Source: JACMLD01 sp044223995 (GTDB taxonomy: Bacteria; Bacteroidota; Bacteroidia; Chitinophagales; Chitinophagaceae). From it: DNA of 64,000 nt. The stretch spans positions 186,001 through 250,000 of the forward strand of contig JBGALE010000007.1 in NCBI GenBank assembly GCA_044223995.1, given 5' to 3'. Positions within the stretch are counted from its first letter, which is position 1. The number at the start of each line of letters is the position of its first letter. Of this stretch, positions 16,791-25,708 are shown piece after piece. The notes under the pieces are model-generated. The model saw nothing but the letters and a program-made list of their open reading frames with translations. It was not told the DNA's origin and searched no databases. The position numbers and the translations under genes were made by a program.

Positions 16791-17243
16791 CTAATGAACC
16801 GAAATATGTATGGATGCTGAATCCTTGCCGTTGCGGCAACCACCTTCATGGAAACCATGTCCCACCCACAGGCTGTCGATATGATGGTTCCATAAACTAT
16901 CGGGCACATGATGACCAATACTGTCTGCAGGATTGCAGTGGTGAATCGAATCCAGATCCAGCGTTCTTGCCCTCGCCCCTACCAGGTATTCGCCCGGTTG
17001 GGAGAACGTAAAATAATTTGTTTTTTCAGTCGTGACACCATAGGTCTTCGATACTGATGCAGAAGGTGTTACCGACCAGCTCAATGTATTGGCACTGGTG
17101 CTGGCAGTAATAGCAACTGTTTGTCCCACCGCAACAGAAGTGGTGGACGAACTGAGTGAAATAGATGCGGTATCAGAGGCGGACTTGTTACATCCGAATA
17201 TAAATCCAGCCAGTAACAGCGGACTTAACAATGCTTTCTTCAT
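16791..17243 (-). CDS. Lipoprotein with an Ig-like domain and a His/Cys-rich C-terminus
   Basis: A 150-residue lipoprotein of unknown function. The start is set at 17243 because it opens MKKALLSPLLLAGFIFGC, a clean lipobox with Cys18; the longer frame upstream has no signal. Residues 25-95 look like a PKD/Ig-like beta sandwich (Ser/Thr-rich, 'SVAVGQTVAITAS', 'LSWSVTPSASVSKTYG', 'FSQPGEYLVGARA'). The last 55 residues are packed with histidines, including 'IHHCNPADSIGHH' and 'NHHIDSLWVGHGFHEGGC', which could bind metal such as copper or zinc. It lies just upstream of the thioredoxin-ApbE operon on the same strand, but 200 bp and a hairpin separate them. Confidence 0.7.
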   Translation of the reverse strand: MKKALLSPLLLAGFIFGCNKSASDTASISLSSSTTSVAVGQTVAITASTSANTLSWSVTPSASVSKTYGVTTEKTNYFTFSQPGEYLVGARARTLDLDSIHHCNPADSIGHHVPDSLWNHHIDSLWVGHGFHEGGCRNGKDSASIHISVH

Positions 17244-17451
17244 AATTGATTTTTTCCGGGTAGTTATCAATGAGGTTTCAGTAAAGTGGATGCAGGCAGG
17301 CGAACAAAAGGTTGGGCGGCGAAAAAAATAAAATGAAGATGAGGGAGTGATTAACATTTCATTTACAACCGGTGCAATTCATCATCTGCTGCTATTGATG
17401 TAAATATCTAATGCGGGAAAAAAGAGAAAGCCGAATTGTTGCTGAATATAA

Positions 17452-17487
17452 CAATAAAAAGACCGGCTGAAATCATCAGCCAGTCTT
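17452..17487 (-). terminator. Intrinsic terminator of the ECF sigma operon
   Basis: Arms AAGACCGGCTGA (17459-17470) and TCAGCCAGTCTT (17476-17487) pair with one mismatch; on the minus strand they are followed by TTTTATTG. It lies 20 bp after the membrane protein's stop. Confidence 0.8.
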
Positions 17488-17507
17488 CTGTTCAGAGGAA
17501 AATATTA

Positions 17508-17933
17508 TTATTGTTTGTCTGACCAGCGGATAAACAGGTAATAGCCGAGAAAGCTGATCGAAATGCTGAATGCCATGATGGCCAGTGAATGAATGCCCAA
17601 TGGCTGCGTGTTATTAACAAATGTGAGACCACCACCCAGGCCGGCCAGTATGGCAAACCATTTTATATTGATGTTCCTGTCCTCTTTTGGGTTGGTTTGC
17701 AAAATAGAGGATGCAATATTTTCAGGAATACCTTTTTCCACAATTTTTGTTTTCAGCCGGAAATCCATAAAGCGTTTTATAATAGCCAGTATGAATAACA
17801 TAAACAACCCAACGGTAAATATAACAGCGCATGTATTGAATACTGCCGGGTCATACCCTATCCCATTTCTGTCCTGCGCGCTGGCCAGGAAGGGCACTGC
17901 GATGACTGCTATACTGCTAACTACTTTTTTCAT
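17508..17933 (-). CDS. Small integral membrane protein next to anti-sigma factor
   Basis: A 141-residue membrane protein of unknown function. A signal or first helix covers 1-19 ('AVIAVPFLASAQ'), then transmembrane helices at about 32-52, 90-108 and 114-134. A cytoplasmic loop (about 55-88) holds 'KIVEKGIPENIASSILQTNPKEDRN'. Proteins of this design commonly follow ECF sigma/anti-sigma pairs in Bacteroidota. It is third in the minus-strand order after the sigma and anti-sigma genes (61 bp gap) and ends before a terminator, so it likely belongs to the same regulon or operon. Confidence 0.7.
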   Translation of the reverse strand: MKKVVSSIAVIAVPFLASAQDRNGIGYDPAVFNTCAVIFTVGLFMLFILAIIKRFMDFRLKTKIVEKGIPENIASSILQTNPKEDRNINIKWFAILAGLGGGLTFVNNTQPLGIHSLAIMAFSISISFLGYYLFIRWSDKQ

Positions 17934-17994
17934 GTTTTGTCAATTTTATTGTATGCTGTATCTGACTGGTCAACAATTCTTTTGTTGCAAACCA

Positions 17995-18444
17995 TCAGTA
18001 ATAATTTAGTGCTTTCATTTTTTGTTCGTACCTGCTGTACATATCAAAACATATAAGCCCCAGTAATAAGACCACGGTTGTGATAACCAGGTATATGATG
18101 ATGGGTGTCATTCCCGAAACCATGGATTTAAGAAGGCCCCTGAAGAAATATAATAATACCGCCGCAGGCAGGGCACATATAAGGAAAATGAAATAGGATA
18201 TCCACTTATCGGATGTTTTCGCAGGCGCTGGTTCTGACAACTGTGGCATTATAAAGGCGGCTACATCAAAATCAAAGACGGGCTTCTCCTGTTCTTCAAT
18301 TCCTGAGAATAATACAGCATATTGATCAGCCCTTGCCTGGCAATCGTGGCAGGATGCCAGGTGCATGATGTTGTCTGCTGTACAACCAGCCTTGTTTAAT
18401 ACATATTCCTGTATCTCTTCCTCTGTCAAGTGTGTATGTATCAT
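17995..18444 (-). CDS. Anti-sigma factor, ZAS-type
   Basis: A 149-residue membrane-bound anti-sigma factor. The cytoplasmic N-terminus carries His28-x3-Cys32-x2-Cys35 (IMHLASCHDCQ), the zinc-binding anti-sigma motif. Two hydrophobic helices follow at about 75-98 and 108-132, and the C-terminus is short and basic. Its start codon overlaps the stop of the sigma gene by 4 bases, so it is co-translated with its target and should hold it inactive at the membrane. The inducing signal is not visible. Confidence 0.85.
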   Translation of the reverse strand: MIHTHLTEEEIQEYVLNKAGCTADNIMHLASCHDCQARADQYAVLFSGIEEQEKPVFDFDVAAFIMPQLSEPAPAKTSDKWISYFIFLICALPAAVLLYFFRGLLKSMVSGMTPIIIYLVITTVVLLLGLICFDMYSRYEQKMKALNYY

Positions 18445-19061
18445 AAAGCTTCTTTTTTATGTTGTGTTACCAGACTGTCCCGCAGCATTTTTCTTGCCCG
18501 GAACAAATAACTCTTTACTGTTCCTTCCGGCAGAGACATAATAGCCCCTATTTCGTGATAACTCCTGTCTTCATTGTGATACAGGGTAATTAATAATTTA
18601 TATACCGGTGGAAGTTTATCAATTTCCTTTTTCAGGATACCCGTCAATTCTTTTTGCGATAACTGCGCGAACGGTTCATGATAAAAAGGATCAGAAGCCA
18701 ATTGCAGCCGATCCATCCATTCGTCGTTATTTTTATCATCGTTGTTCGGGTTTCCGGGCAGCACCAGTTTTTTCTTTTCGAGGTAACTCAGGCAGGTATT
18801 GTAAGCAATCTGCCCAATCCAGGTAGAAAGTTTCGACTGGAAACGAAAGCCATCCAGTTTGTGAAAAGCCTTCATATAAACATCCTGTACGATGTCACGC
18901 ATATCTTCCCGGTTGTGAACCATCTTACATACAATCTGCGCCACCAACCCCTCTGTTTGATCAATAATGGCTTTAAAGGCCGGTGTATCGCCCCGCAATA
19001 CCCGCTCCACCAATAGCTGATCCCCCGATTTATTGTCTGACGTAAGCTGCATGAATGGCAT
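18441..19061 (-). CDS. ECF-type RNA polymerase sigma factor
   Basis: A 206-residue sigma-70-like factor of the extracytoplasmic-function type. Region 2 reads 'DMRDIVQDVYMKAFHKLDGFRFQSKLSTWIGQIAYNTCLSYLEKKK', with the family's 'DIVQDVF..' and 'WL..IA.N' core, and region 4 reads 'LPPVYKLLITLYHNEDRSYHEIGAIMSLPEGTVKSYLFRARKML'. The start is set at Met at 19061 (a second Met at 19052 is also possible) because the upstream 73 codons have no sigma-like content and run through the promoter region. The gene overlaps its anti-sigma by 4 bases. Confidence 0.92.
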   Translation of the reverse strand: MPFMQLTSDNKSGDQLLVERVLRGDTPAFKAIIDQTEGLVAQIVCKMVHNREDMRDIVQDVYMKAFHKLDGFRFQSKLSTWIGQIAYNTCLSYLEKKKLVLPGNPNNDDKNNDEWMDRLQLASDPFYHEPFAQLSQKELTGILKKEIDKLPPVYKLLITLYHNEDRSYHEIGAIMSLPEGTVKSYLFRARKMLRDSLVTQHKKEAL

Positions 19062-19200
19062 TAGACCGGTTTGGCCGCCAAATGTTGCAATCAAGTTAGG
19101 ATAATATTTACATGTTAACAGCCCCAAAATATTGTTGTTTATTATTTCTTCGGGGTGCCGGCGCAACGGTTGCTTCCAATCGCTTGTCAGGAATAAAAAA

Positions 19201-19614
19201 ATGGTGATGCAGCGTTTATTTCTCCCTTTATTGCTTGTATGTATGGTGATTGGTGCGTGCAAAAAATCCGGTGGCGGCACATTTGATACAACGCTAACGG
19301 GGAAATGGATATATACTTCCTATTCCATTGGAACAGGCGGCCCTTCCGTGGATCGGCCGGCTGATCCACCCAACCAGCAGGCATTTTTTAAAGATGATGG
19401 CTCCTTTTATTCAACTGTTTCTTTTCTGAAAGGGTATCTGCGATACGAAGTGCAGGACAGTGCCAGGATAAGATTCTTCCCTTCATCAAAACCGGCAGGT
19501 TACCAGTTAATAGGATACCAATTTGACACTATTCACCATGCACTGGTATTATTTCCCGTTGATCCGTTTTGTATCGAAGGATGCAGTTTTACTTTTAAGC
19601 GGAAACCTTTTTAG
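19201..19614 (+). CDS. Lipocalin-like small lipoprotein
   Basis: A 137-residue lipoprotein. The start at 19201 gives MVMQRLFLPLLLVCMVIGAC with a lipobox Cys at position 20. The frame before it lacks a signal. The mature part begins 'LTGKWIYTSYSIGTGGP', the pattern of Bacteroidota lipocalin-like proteins, which fold as small beta-barrels, and ends with a Cys pair in 'FCIEGCSFTFKRKPF'. It is divergent from the ECF sigma gene. No function is known; some homologues are adhesion or stress lipoproteins. Confidence 0.6.
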   Translation: MVMQRLFLPLLLVCMVIGACKKSGGGTFDTTLTGKWIYTSYSIGTGGPSVDRPADPPNQQAFFKDDGSFYSTVSFLKGYLRYEVQDSARIRFFPSSKPAGYQLIGYQFDTIHHALVLFPVDPFCIEGCSFTFKRKPF

Positions 19615-19663
19615 TAAACCCTAAAACAATAAGTTGTCAACTAATATTTTCATCACGATTCCA

Positions 19664-20854
19664 TCAAACCAAACCCGGTATTTCCACATTTTCATTGACA
19701 TCAGCAGTATAGTCAATGCCCTTTAGCCCAAAGCCGAATAAACTCAAAAAATCGGATCGGTATCCCTGCAGGTCGCCAATCTGTGGCAATGTTTCTGTCG
19801 TTGCCTGCTCCCAGAGTTTGGATACTTTTGATTGTACATCGTCCCTCATTTCCCAGTCGTCAATACGAATCCTTCCCTTGTCATCAGTAGGCACTGCATT
19901 TCCGGTATACAGCCGATCACTGTATAGCCTTTGTATCTGTTCAATACAACCTTCATGGATACCCGCTTCTTTCATTACTTTATACAGGAGGGAAATATAC
20001 AGTGGGATAACTGGTATGGCGGAACTGGCCTGTGTAACCAGTGCTTTATTCACCGATACATACGCTTTCCCATGCAGTGACTGAAGGCTGTCGGTGATTG
20101 TAAATGCCGTTGCTTCCAAATCATCTTTTGCCCGCCCAATCGTTCCCCTGCGGTACACCGGTTCTGTCAGTGCAGGGCCGATATAAGAATAGGAAACAGT
20201 AACAATATTATCTGCCAGTACACCGGCCTTTTTTAATGCATCCATCCACATACGCCAGTCTTCACCACCCATTACAGCCACCGTATTTTGAATATCTTCT
20301 TCGGTACAGGGTTGAATCGTGATATCAGAAACAACGCCTGTGTGAAAGTCAACTGTTTTATTGGTAAATGCCTGCCCGATTGGTTTCAGCACCGACCTAT
20401 GCGTCACCCCGGTGACAGGATGTGTACGTACCGGGGATGCCACACTATAAATCACCAAATCAATTTTACCGAGATCAGTTTTGATAAGGTCGATCACTTT
20501 AGTCTTGACCTCATTGGAAAATGCGTCACCATTGATGCTTTTTGCGTATAAGCCTTCCTGTTTTGCCAGTTTATGAAAGGCAGCAGTATTATACCAGCCG
20601 GGAGATCCGGTTTTGCCATCAGCGGGTGGCTTCTCAAATGAAACACCAATGCTGGCAGCGCCTGCACCAAACGCACTGGTAATGCGCGATGCCAGGCCAA
20701 AACCTGTGGAAGCACCAATCACCAATACTTTCTTAGGTCCATTGATAGCGCCTTTTGATTTTACATAGGCCATTTGATCGGCAACATTTTTTTCACAACC
20801 TGCCGGATGTGACGTTAAGCAGATAAAGCCGCGCATTCTTGGTTCTATTACCAT
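19664..20854 (-). CDS. fabV: Trans-2-enoyl-ACP (CoA) reductase FabV
   Basis: A 396-residue NADH-dependent enoyl-ACP reductase that completes each round of fatty-acid elongation. The length matches FabV (about 400), longer than FabI (about 260). The N-terminal cofactor site is VLVIGASTGFGLASRI (Gly-rich, 44-59). The extended active site motif Tyr-x8-Lys is visible as Tyr234 and Lys243 in EPVYRRGTIGRAK. 'MRGFICLTSHPAGCEKNV' at the N-terminus and 'YRSDFLSLFGFGLKGIDYTADVNENVEIPG' at the C-terminus are family hallmarks. FabV proteins are often less sensitive to triclosan than FabI. It stands alone, convergent with the upstream lipoprotein. Confidence 0.96.
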   Translation of the reverse strand: MVIEPRMRGFICLTSHPAGCEKNVADQMAYVKSKGAINGPKKVLVIGASTGFGLASRITSAFGAGAASIGVSFEKPPADGKTGSPGWYNTAAFHKLAKQEGLYAKSINGDAFSNEVKTKVIDLIKTDLGKIDLVIYSVASPVRTHPVTGVTHRSVLKPIGQAFTNKTVDFHTGVVSDITIQPCTEEDIQNTVAVMGGEDWRMWMDALKKAGVLADNIVTVSYSYIGPALTEPVYRRGTIGRAKDDLEATAFTITDSLQSLHGKAYVSVNKALVTQASSAIPVIPLYISLLYKVMKEAGIHEGCIEQIQRLYSDRLYTGNAVPTDDKGRIRIDDWEMRDDVQSKVSKLWEQATTETLPQIGDLQGYRSDFLSLFGFGLKGIDYTADVNENVEIPGLV

Positions 20855-20977
20855 AATTTTTGTTTGTTGATGGGTTCAGCAACTGTTGATGGAATCAATC
20901 TCCGCAAAGATGGGGAAATAATTTCTTAAGCAGCCGAAGTTGTTAGTGATTGTACCATGTTTTTACTCCGGGAAATT

Positions 20978-21616
20978 TTATTGACAATATGGCATCCGGA
21001 AATGCAGGTATTTATCCATAATGGTGATGGCATCCACAAAAGCCTTGCAGTTATGATCCTTTTCCACCAATCGTTCCGGGCAATGAAACCTGATCACCTT
21101 GTGATACTCCTTCGTGGCAATCTCCATGCTGTAGAGAATACCTTCCGCATTTTTATCTGCAATACTCCTGACACCGGGTTGCGACTCTATATTTCTGAAA
21201 TCAATTTTATTCAGTTCGTCCCCTAACGACTTTGGCAATGGATGTTTGGGGCTCCGGTCGCTGAGTTTTGAGTGAAAGGAACTATCGGCCGATATATAAT
21301 AATCAAACATTTTTCCTGTCACCACCGAATCGCTCACGTTGATGGTTACCAGCAAATCGGGTTTCAGCAGGGTGGTCATATACAAACGGATCACCAATCC
21401 CTTCGCACCGGAATCAACAGAAGGCAGCCGCATGTTTTTATTGAGGTATTTCAATTCACCCAGTGTTTTGGGAGGGTAGGGCGATTTTACTGTGTCCGGG
21501 TGGATGGCCTGCACACTGTCTTTTACCGAAGCAGCATCGTCCTTTTGGGAAGATGTATTATTCTGGCAGGCAGCTAAACAAAAACAAAAAGACATGGTCA
21601 ATAGGGCAATCTTCAT
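20978..21616 (-). CDS. Lipoprotein of unknown function
   Basis: A 212-residue lipoprotein with a short signal and lipobox Cys17 (CLAAC). The mature part starts with a Lys/Asp/Ser-rich linker ('NNTSSQKDDAASVKDSVQ'), then a mixed fold with beta-like strands 'LLVTINVSDSVVTG' and 'YHKVIRFHCPERL'. I do not recognise a family. The last part has Cys residues in 'HCPERLVEKDHNCKAF' and a terminal 'MPYCQ'. It lies 120 bp upstream of fabV on the same strand, with no shared operon sign. Confidence 0.65.
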   Translation of the reverse strand: MKIALLTMSFCFCLAACQNNTSSQKDDAASVKDSVQAIHPDTVKSPYPPKTLGELKYLNKNMRLPSVDSGAKGLVIRLYMTTLLKPDLLVTINVSDSVVTGKMFDYYISADSSFHSKLSDRSPKHPLPKSLGDELNKIDFRNIESQPGVRSIADKNAEGILYSMEIATKEYHKVIRFHCPERLVEKDHNCKAFVDAITIMDKYLHFRMPYCQ

Positions 21617-21710
21617 AATATCAAATGCAGTTCTACAGGTAAATGAATGCGCGAAAATAATGATTTCCGGAATGATTGGCCGCCGTATTGTTATAAATGG
21701 AGCGTGGTAA

Positions 21711-22202
21711 CTACTTCTTCTTTTTCTTTGCTGCAGCAGGTTTCTTTTCCCGCTTTTTATCAGAAATGGATTTGGTAATCGTAGCGCCCTGCATCATTTG
21801 TTTTGGATCCTTCACTTTGGCAAGTGAATTGGCATAAGCTTCCTTCAGTAGTTTTTTTATATAAGTCTTTGGGAAGTCACTGATTTTATTTACCAGCAGG
21901 TAACGGTATTGGTTACCCTCGCCTATCAGTTTTTTCTCCGGGTCGGCAATTTCACTTCCCCAGTAAAAACCAAAATGCACATTTTTACTGGTACGGCCTA
22001 CCGCAATCGAACAGAATGTGTGCCCCACCCTGTCTGTCGGGCTCCATCCAACCGCAAGCGCATTGTAATTATCATATATAAGCTCATTGGCATTCGGATA
22101 CAGATCCCAGACAAAATCCCGCAACCATATAACTCTTTCCGTAATCTCTTTGTCAAACGGTTTGAGAAATTTCAGCAGGTCTTTTATTTGTTCTTTGCTC
22201 AT
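21711..22202 (-). CDS. DUF1801 domain protein
   Basis: A 163-residue cytoplasmic protein of the DUF1801 / YdhG-like group. The hallmarks are 'LKPFDKEITERVIWLRDFVWDLYPNANELIYDNYNALAVGWSP' and 'VHFGFYWGSEIADPEKKLIGEGNQYRYLLVNKISDFPKTYIKKLLKEAY'. The C-terminus is a Lys/Ala-rich tail ('KKREKKPAAAKKKKK'), which could contact nucleic acid. No biochemical function is established. Its upstream region is entirely repeat R1 (22208-22525), so its promoter must lie inside or beyond that repeat. Confidence 0.85.
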   Translation of the reverse strand: MSKEQIKDLLKFLKPFDKEITERVIWLRDFVWDLYPNANELIYDNYNALAVGWSPTDRVGHTFCSIAVGRTSKNVHFGFYWGSEIADPEKKLIGEGNQYRYLLVNKISDFPKTYIKKLLKEAYANSLAKVKDPKQMMQGATITKSISDKKREKKPAAAKKKKK

Positions 22203-22207
22203 GGGAG

Positions 22208-22525
22208 GTGGTTAATGGTTTATAGTTTATGGTTCATCGTTTATGGCTTATGGCTTATGACTAATGGTTCATAGTTTGGGACTTGGAATTTGGTATTTGA
22301 AATTTGGATCTGGATTTGGAATTCTTAATTATTAATTTTCCACTCCTGGCTCCTTTATTCTGTCTTTTCATTTCACGCAAAGAGCACAAAGGAGGAATAC
22401 GAGCGCCAAGACAGTCGATAGTCGGGAGTAGGGTTTGTAGTTTTGAGTTTGGTTCCTGGAATTTGCTTTTTGTTATTTTATATTATTAATTCCTAATTGC
22501 TAATTATTAATTCTCCCTTTGTTTC
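22208..22525. repeat. Composite low-complexity repeat R1
   Basis: A 318-bp tract built of degenerate modules: GTTTATAGTTTATGG-type, TTGGAATTTGGTATTTG-type, TTAATTATTAATT-type, GCAAAGAGCACAAAG-type, and CAGTCGATAGTCGGGAGT-type. The same modules recur at 25215, 36480, 41285 and 46655. It separates the DUF1801 gene and the GH116-like gene. Confidence 0.9.
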
Positions 22526-22529
22526 CTTG

Positions 22530-25157
22530 TTAAATACTCTTTTTTTCATTGATAACAATGTGCTTCACATCAATCAGCCCGAAAGCTGTTTGAACACTTA
22601 CCTTTCCCGCCTTATACAGCACCGTTCCAAAACCGGTAGCCGTAGAGATGAAACAGGTAAAATCACCAACCTGGCTATTGACATATAATGTTTTTGAAAC
22701 CGCGTCATAACGGATACCAGTCATACCCTGCAATAAACCATAACTGCTCATGGCACGTGCATACCAGTGCCCGCATTCATATTCATTGAACGGGTTTCTA
22801 ACACGGCCGTCATACCTGTCGCGGCAATAACGCACAATATCCAATCCTTCCTTTACCTGCCCCATCAGCATCAGGTGCGATGCCACTTGGTATTCGATAC
22901 CTGTCCACACTTCATCGCTGTATACAAATGGCAGGGATAATTTTCCGCCTTTTGGCCAGGTACATAATAAAAGGCCCCCTTCATGTCCAACCGCAAACGA
23001 AGGTCGTTGTGGATTGGCATGATCACTTAAATCTTTTTTCAGGTTGTATTTATGCACTGATTTCAAATGGCTTTTAATTTTTACCGGGTCAATTACGTCG
23101 CTAAGACCACATACGTTTGCTATCCATGCACCAAGTACGCCATCACTCAAACAACCTGCTCCATACTGGTATTTCGGTCCTTCCTTGTGCAGCATGGCAA
23201 TGGCTTCTTCGGAATATTCGCCGCCATACGATTGTGCCTTTGCCGGATCGGGCGCATTCAATCCCTTGTATTCAATATCCTGTATAAAATATTCCCCGTT
23301 GTATAATTTAGTTTCCAGGTAATGCCTGCTCTTTTCATACAATTCAGTGTACTTACTAACGTCTTTGTTCAACTGCTTTCCCATTTCACTGATGGCTTTC
23401 AATGCTCCGGCATAAAAACTGGTCATCATGCCATCCGGCCCCCAAAATTCAATATCGTAGGTATTATGGTGCGGTTCTTCCACGACACCTTTTGACCGCG
23501 GGTCCCAGGTTTTGATACAATAGTCGATACTCCGCTGCACCATCGGGTACATTTTTGCCAGCCAGGCATCATCACCACAAATGCGCCACTCGCGGTACAC
23601 TTTCATAATACCGCCCAACTGACCATCTGCTGCCGCATGAAAATCATGTTTCGCCGGACTGATGGGTGCATTGGCGCGAAAAGTTTGATGGCCTTCCTTA
23701 TTTTGGCTCTCACAAAATTCTGTATGCCGTAATGACCGCTCCAGTGCCGGAAATAAATGCGGGATGGCCTGTGCATAGTTCCACACATGCGTGCAACTAC
23801 CGTGACAGCAACCACCATCATCACCACAGCCTTCCCAGTTCCACAGCCTGCCATCGTATTGACGCAATACGGTGGGCGATTTTATAATGGTTAAATTAGC
23901 CGCTACTGCTTCCATCACTTCTGCTGGTAATGTGGAAGCATAAAATGCCTGGGTAAATAATTCTGTTTTTCTTTTTAATTCATTGTAATTGTTTTTCCAA
24001 AATTCAATGACCTGGCCAATGCTATCGAACTGCGAACTGTACCAGGGTTTGAAATTAGCGGCATCTGATTCATGTTGCGGCACGATACCCAATTGTTTGG
24101 GTGAAGCACAACAACCGGTTATCGGATCGCAATCTTTTTTTTCATCCGGCATTGGTTCACCGATATGAATATTTGACTCCGGCGTGTACCACGCAAAATA
24201 AACCCTGATGGTGGTGGATGTTCCGGGATGTAAATGAAAAGGCACATACAAGGTAGCGCCTGGTGCAGATTTATCAACTGGCGCTGTGGAAGTAATAATG
24301 CCATCGCGTATATTGTTCCATGCCATCGTAAGCGGGTCCCACCAACCACCGCGAAACCAGCAATGATCAACAACTGTATCTGCATGATCGGTAAAAACAG
24401 CCATGGCAGATTGCAAAAAAGGTTTATCCGTCGTTCCATCCTGTTGCAATACAAACCCTTTGTCCGTTGCTGTTATTTTATTGACAGCTTTCTCATCCGA
24501 TTCCAGGAAATTCTTACTGCTGTAGCTGAATATGGCTTCCAGCATTTTTGTACCTGTATTGGTAAAACTATATTCAAGCGCACCAATGGGTATCGAAGAA
24601 TTATCTTCTTCTGTGGGAATAAAGGGGCTCCAGCCAGTTAGTTTTACTGATAGCGGCATATCGCTGTCAGAAAGTTGTATATGTGCAAACGGGAATTTCG
24701 TATCAAACACTGCTTTATTGAACCTGGGTAAACCATAGGTAGCACCTGTGGCGCCGTTCCCCGTTCCACGTTGCCCGAAAAATTTCCATTCCGGAACAGG
24801 GCCCTCCAGTAATTTGGTGCCCTTTTCAATGCCTTTTATATGAAGCGCTGCAAACATGGCTGGTTCATGAAATATCTCCGGCCGGTTTCGTATACTCATA
24901 TGCGATATTGCCCCGGTTCCTTCGAGGCAGAACATGCCTGCACCAAGACCTCCCACCGGGAATGCCACGCGGTTTAAATAAGCATCCTTGTAGGGAGTAT
25001 TATAACTGCGTTTTGCAGCATGCTGAACAGGTGATGAAACTGCCGGCATTTGTTGTTTTTCCTCTTCTGCCAGCATGGTTGCAGGAGATACCATTGCGGC
25101 TGCACCGCCGAGTGCAACTTTCTTTAAAAACGAACGGCGTTGGTTGGCTTTTCCCAT
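22530..25157 (-). CDS. GH116-like glycosidase, Tat-exported
   Basis: An 875-residue enzyme resembling glycoside hydrolase family 116 (bacterial relatives of glucosylceramidase GBA2). A twin-arginine signal, QRRSFLKK (residues 6-13) plus 'VALGGAAAMVSPATMLA', sends it folded to the periplasm. The N-terminal GBA2_N domain starts at 'VAFPVGGLGAGMFCLEGTGAISHMSIRNRPEIFHEP'. The catalytic (alpha/alpha)6 barrel carries 'GCCHGSCTHVWNYAQAIPHLFPALERSLR' and 'HNTYDIEFWGPDGMMTSFYAGALKA', the latter probably carrying the acid/base Asp. Cys-rich 'CDPITGCCASPK' sits in the N-terminal part. Substrate (beta-glucoside, xyloside or glucosaminide) cannot be told. Confidence 0.87.
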   Translation of the reverse strand: MGKANQRRSFLKKVALGGAAAMVSPATMLAEEEKQQMPAVSSPVQHAAKRSYNTPYKDAYLNRVAFPVGGLGAGMFCLEGTGAISHMSIRNRPEIFHEPAMFAALHIKGIEKGTKLLEGPVPEWKFFGQRGTGNGATGATYGLPRFNKAVFDTKFPFAHIQLSDSDMPLSVKLTGWSPFIPTEEDNSSIPIGALEYSFTNTGTKMLEAIFSYSSKNFLESDEKAVNKITATDKGFVLQQDGTTDKPFLQSAMAVFTDHADTVVDHCWFRGGWWDPLTMAWNNIRDGIITSTAPVDKSAPGATLYVPFHLHPGTSTTIRVYFAWYTPESNIHIGEPMPDEKKDCDPITGCCASPKQLGIVPQHESDAANFKPWYSSQFDSIGQVIEFWKNNYNELKRKTELFTQAFYASTLPAEVMEAVAANLTIIKSPTVLRQYDGRLWNWEGCGDDGGCCHGSCTHVWNYAQAIPHLFPALERSLRHTEFCESQNKEGHQTFRANAPISPAKHDFHAAADGQLGGIMKVYREWRICGDDAWLAKMYPMVQRSIDYCIKTWDPRSKGVVEEPHHNTYDIEFWGPDGMMTSFYAGALKAISEMGKQLNKDVSKYTELYEKSRHYLETKLYNGEYFIQDIEYKGLNAPDPAKAQSYGGEYSEEAIAMLHKEGPKYQYGAGCLSDGVLGAWIANVCGLSDVIDPVKIKSHLKSVHKYNLKKDLSDHANPQRPSFAVGHEGGLLLCTWPKGGKLSLPFVYSDEVWTGIEYQVASHLMLMGQVKEGLDIVRYCRDRYDGRVRNPFNEYECGHWYARAMSSYGLLQGMTGIRYDAVSKTLYVNSQVGDFTCFISTATGFGTVLYKAGKVSVQTAFGLIDVKHIVINEKKSI

Positions 25158-25214
25158 AGCAGTAAAATATATAAAGTCAATCGTTGTTAGTGCATACTGA
25201 AGTTAAACTGATTT

Positions 25215-25530
25215 TGTCAAAGGCAGACGGTAAAATTCAAAAGACAAATGACAAAAGGTGGAAGGCTTAAGGAGTAAGGCAAAAGGCATTAATTCCAAAT
25301 CCCAAATACCAAATATCAAATCAATTAGAGACGCCTCACTTCGTTCGGCGTGACAAATTACGCCGGAGTACCGTCTCCTGTCTCCCATTTCTTACCTCCT
25401 ATTTCACACAAAGACCGCAAAGACAGTCAATAGTCTTTAGTCGATAGCCAGGAGTCTGGAGTTTATAGTTTTGAGTTTATGGTTTTGAATTCTTAATTAT
25501 TAATTTTTAATTATTAATTATGAATTGCCC
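25215..25530. repeat. Composite low-complexity repeat R2
   Basis: About 316 bp. The left half carries the modules in one orientation (CCAAATACCAAAT type), the centre holds a hairpin-forming block AGACGCCTCACTTCGTTCGG / CGTGACAA (25328-25357), and the right half carries AGTCTTTAGTCGATAG, GTTTATAGTTTTGAG and TTAATTATTAATT modules in the other orientation. It fills the gap between the divergent GH116-like and TonB receptor genes. Confidence 0.9.
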
Positions 25531-25534
25531 CTCC

Positions 25535-25557
25535 TTAACATTCGCTTAATATTCGGT
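25535..25557 (+). promoter_or_regulatory. PHO-box-like direct repeat
   Basis: TTAACA (25535) and TTAATA (25546) are separated by 5 bp (TTCGC), with a third degenerate TTGGAG one period later (25557): an 11-bp periodic direct repeat. TTAACA-N5-TTAACA is the PhoP box layout of Bacillus. It precedes the TonB receptor, beta-helix lipoprotein and phosphatase-like genes, which would fit phosphate control, but the assignment is an inference. Confidence 0.45.
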
Positions 25558-25708
25558 TGGAGAACGGGATCAAATCTGAAGATATCCTGAAGAAAATTTG
25601 TCCACCGTATTACCATACTATTAAAAAACCTTGATCAAATTACTACTATTTATCCGGCAGGCTCTGTGTATCGTTTAAAAATAAAACTTGCGCGAAATTT
25701 TAACTGCT

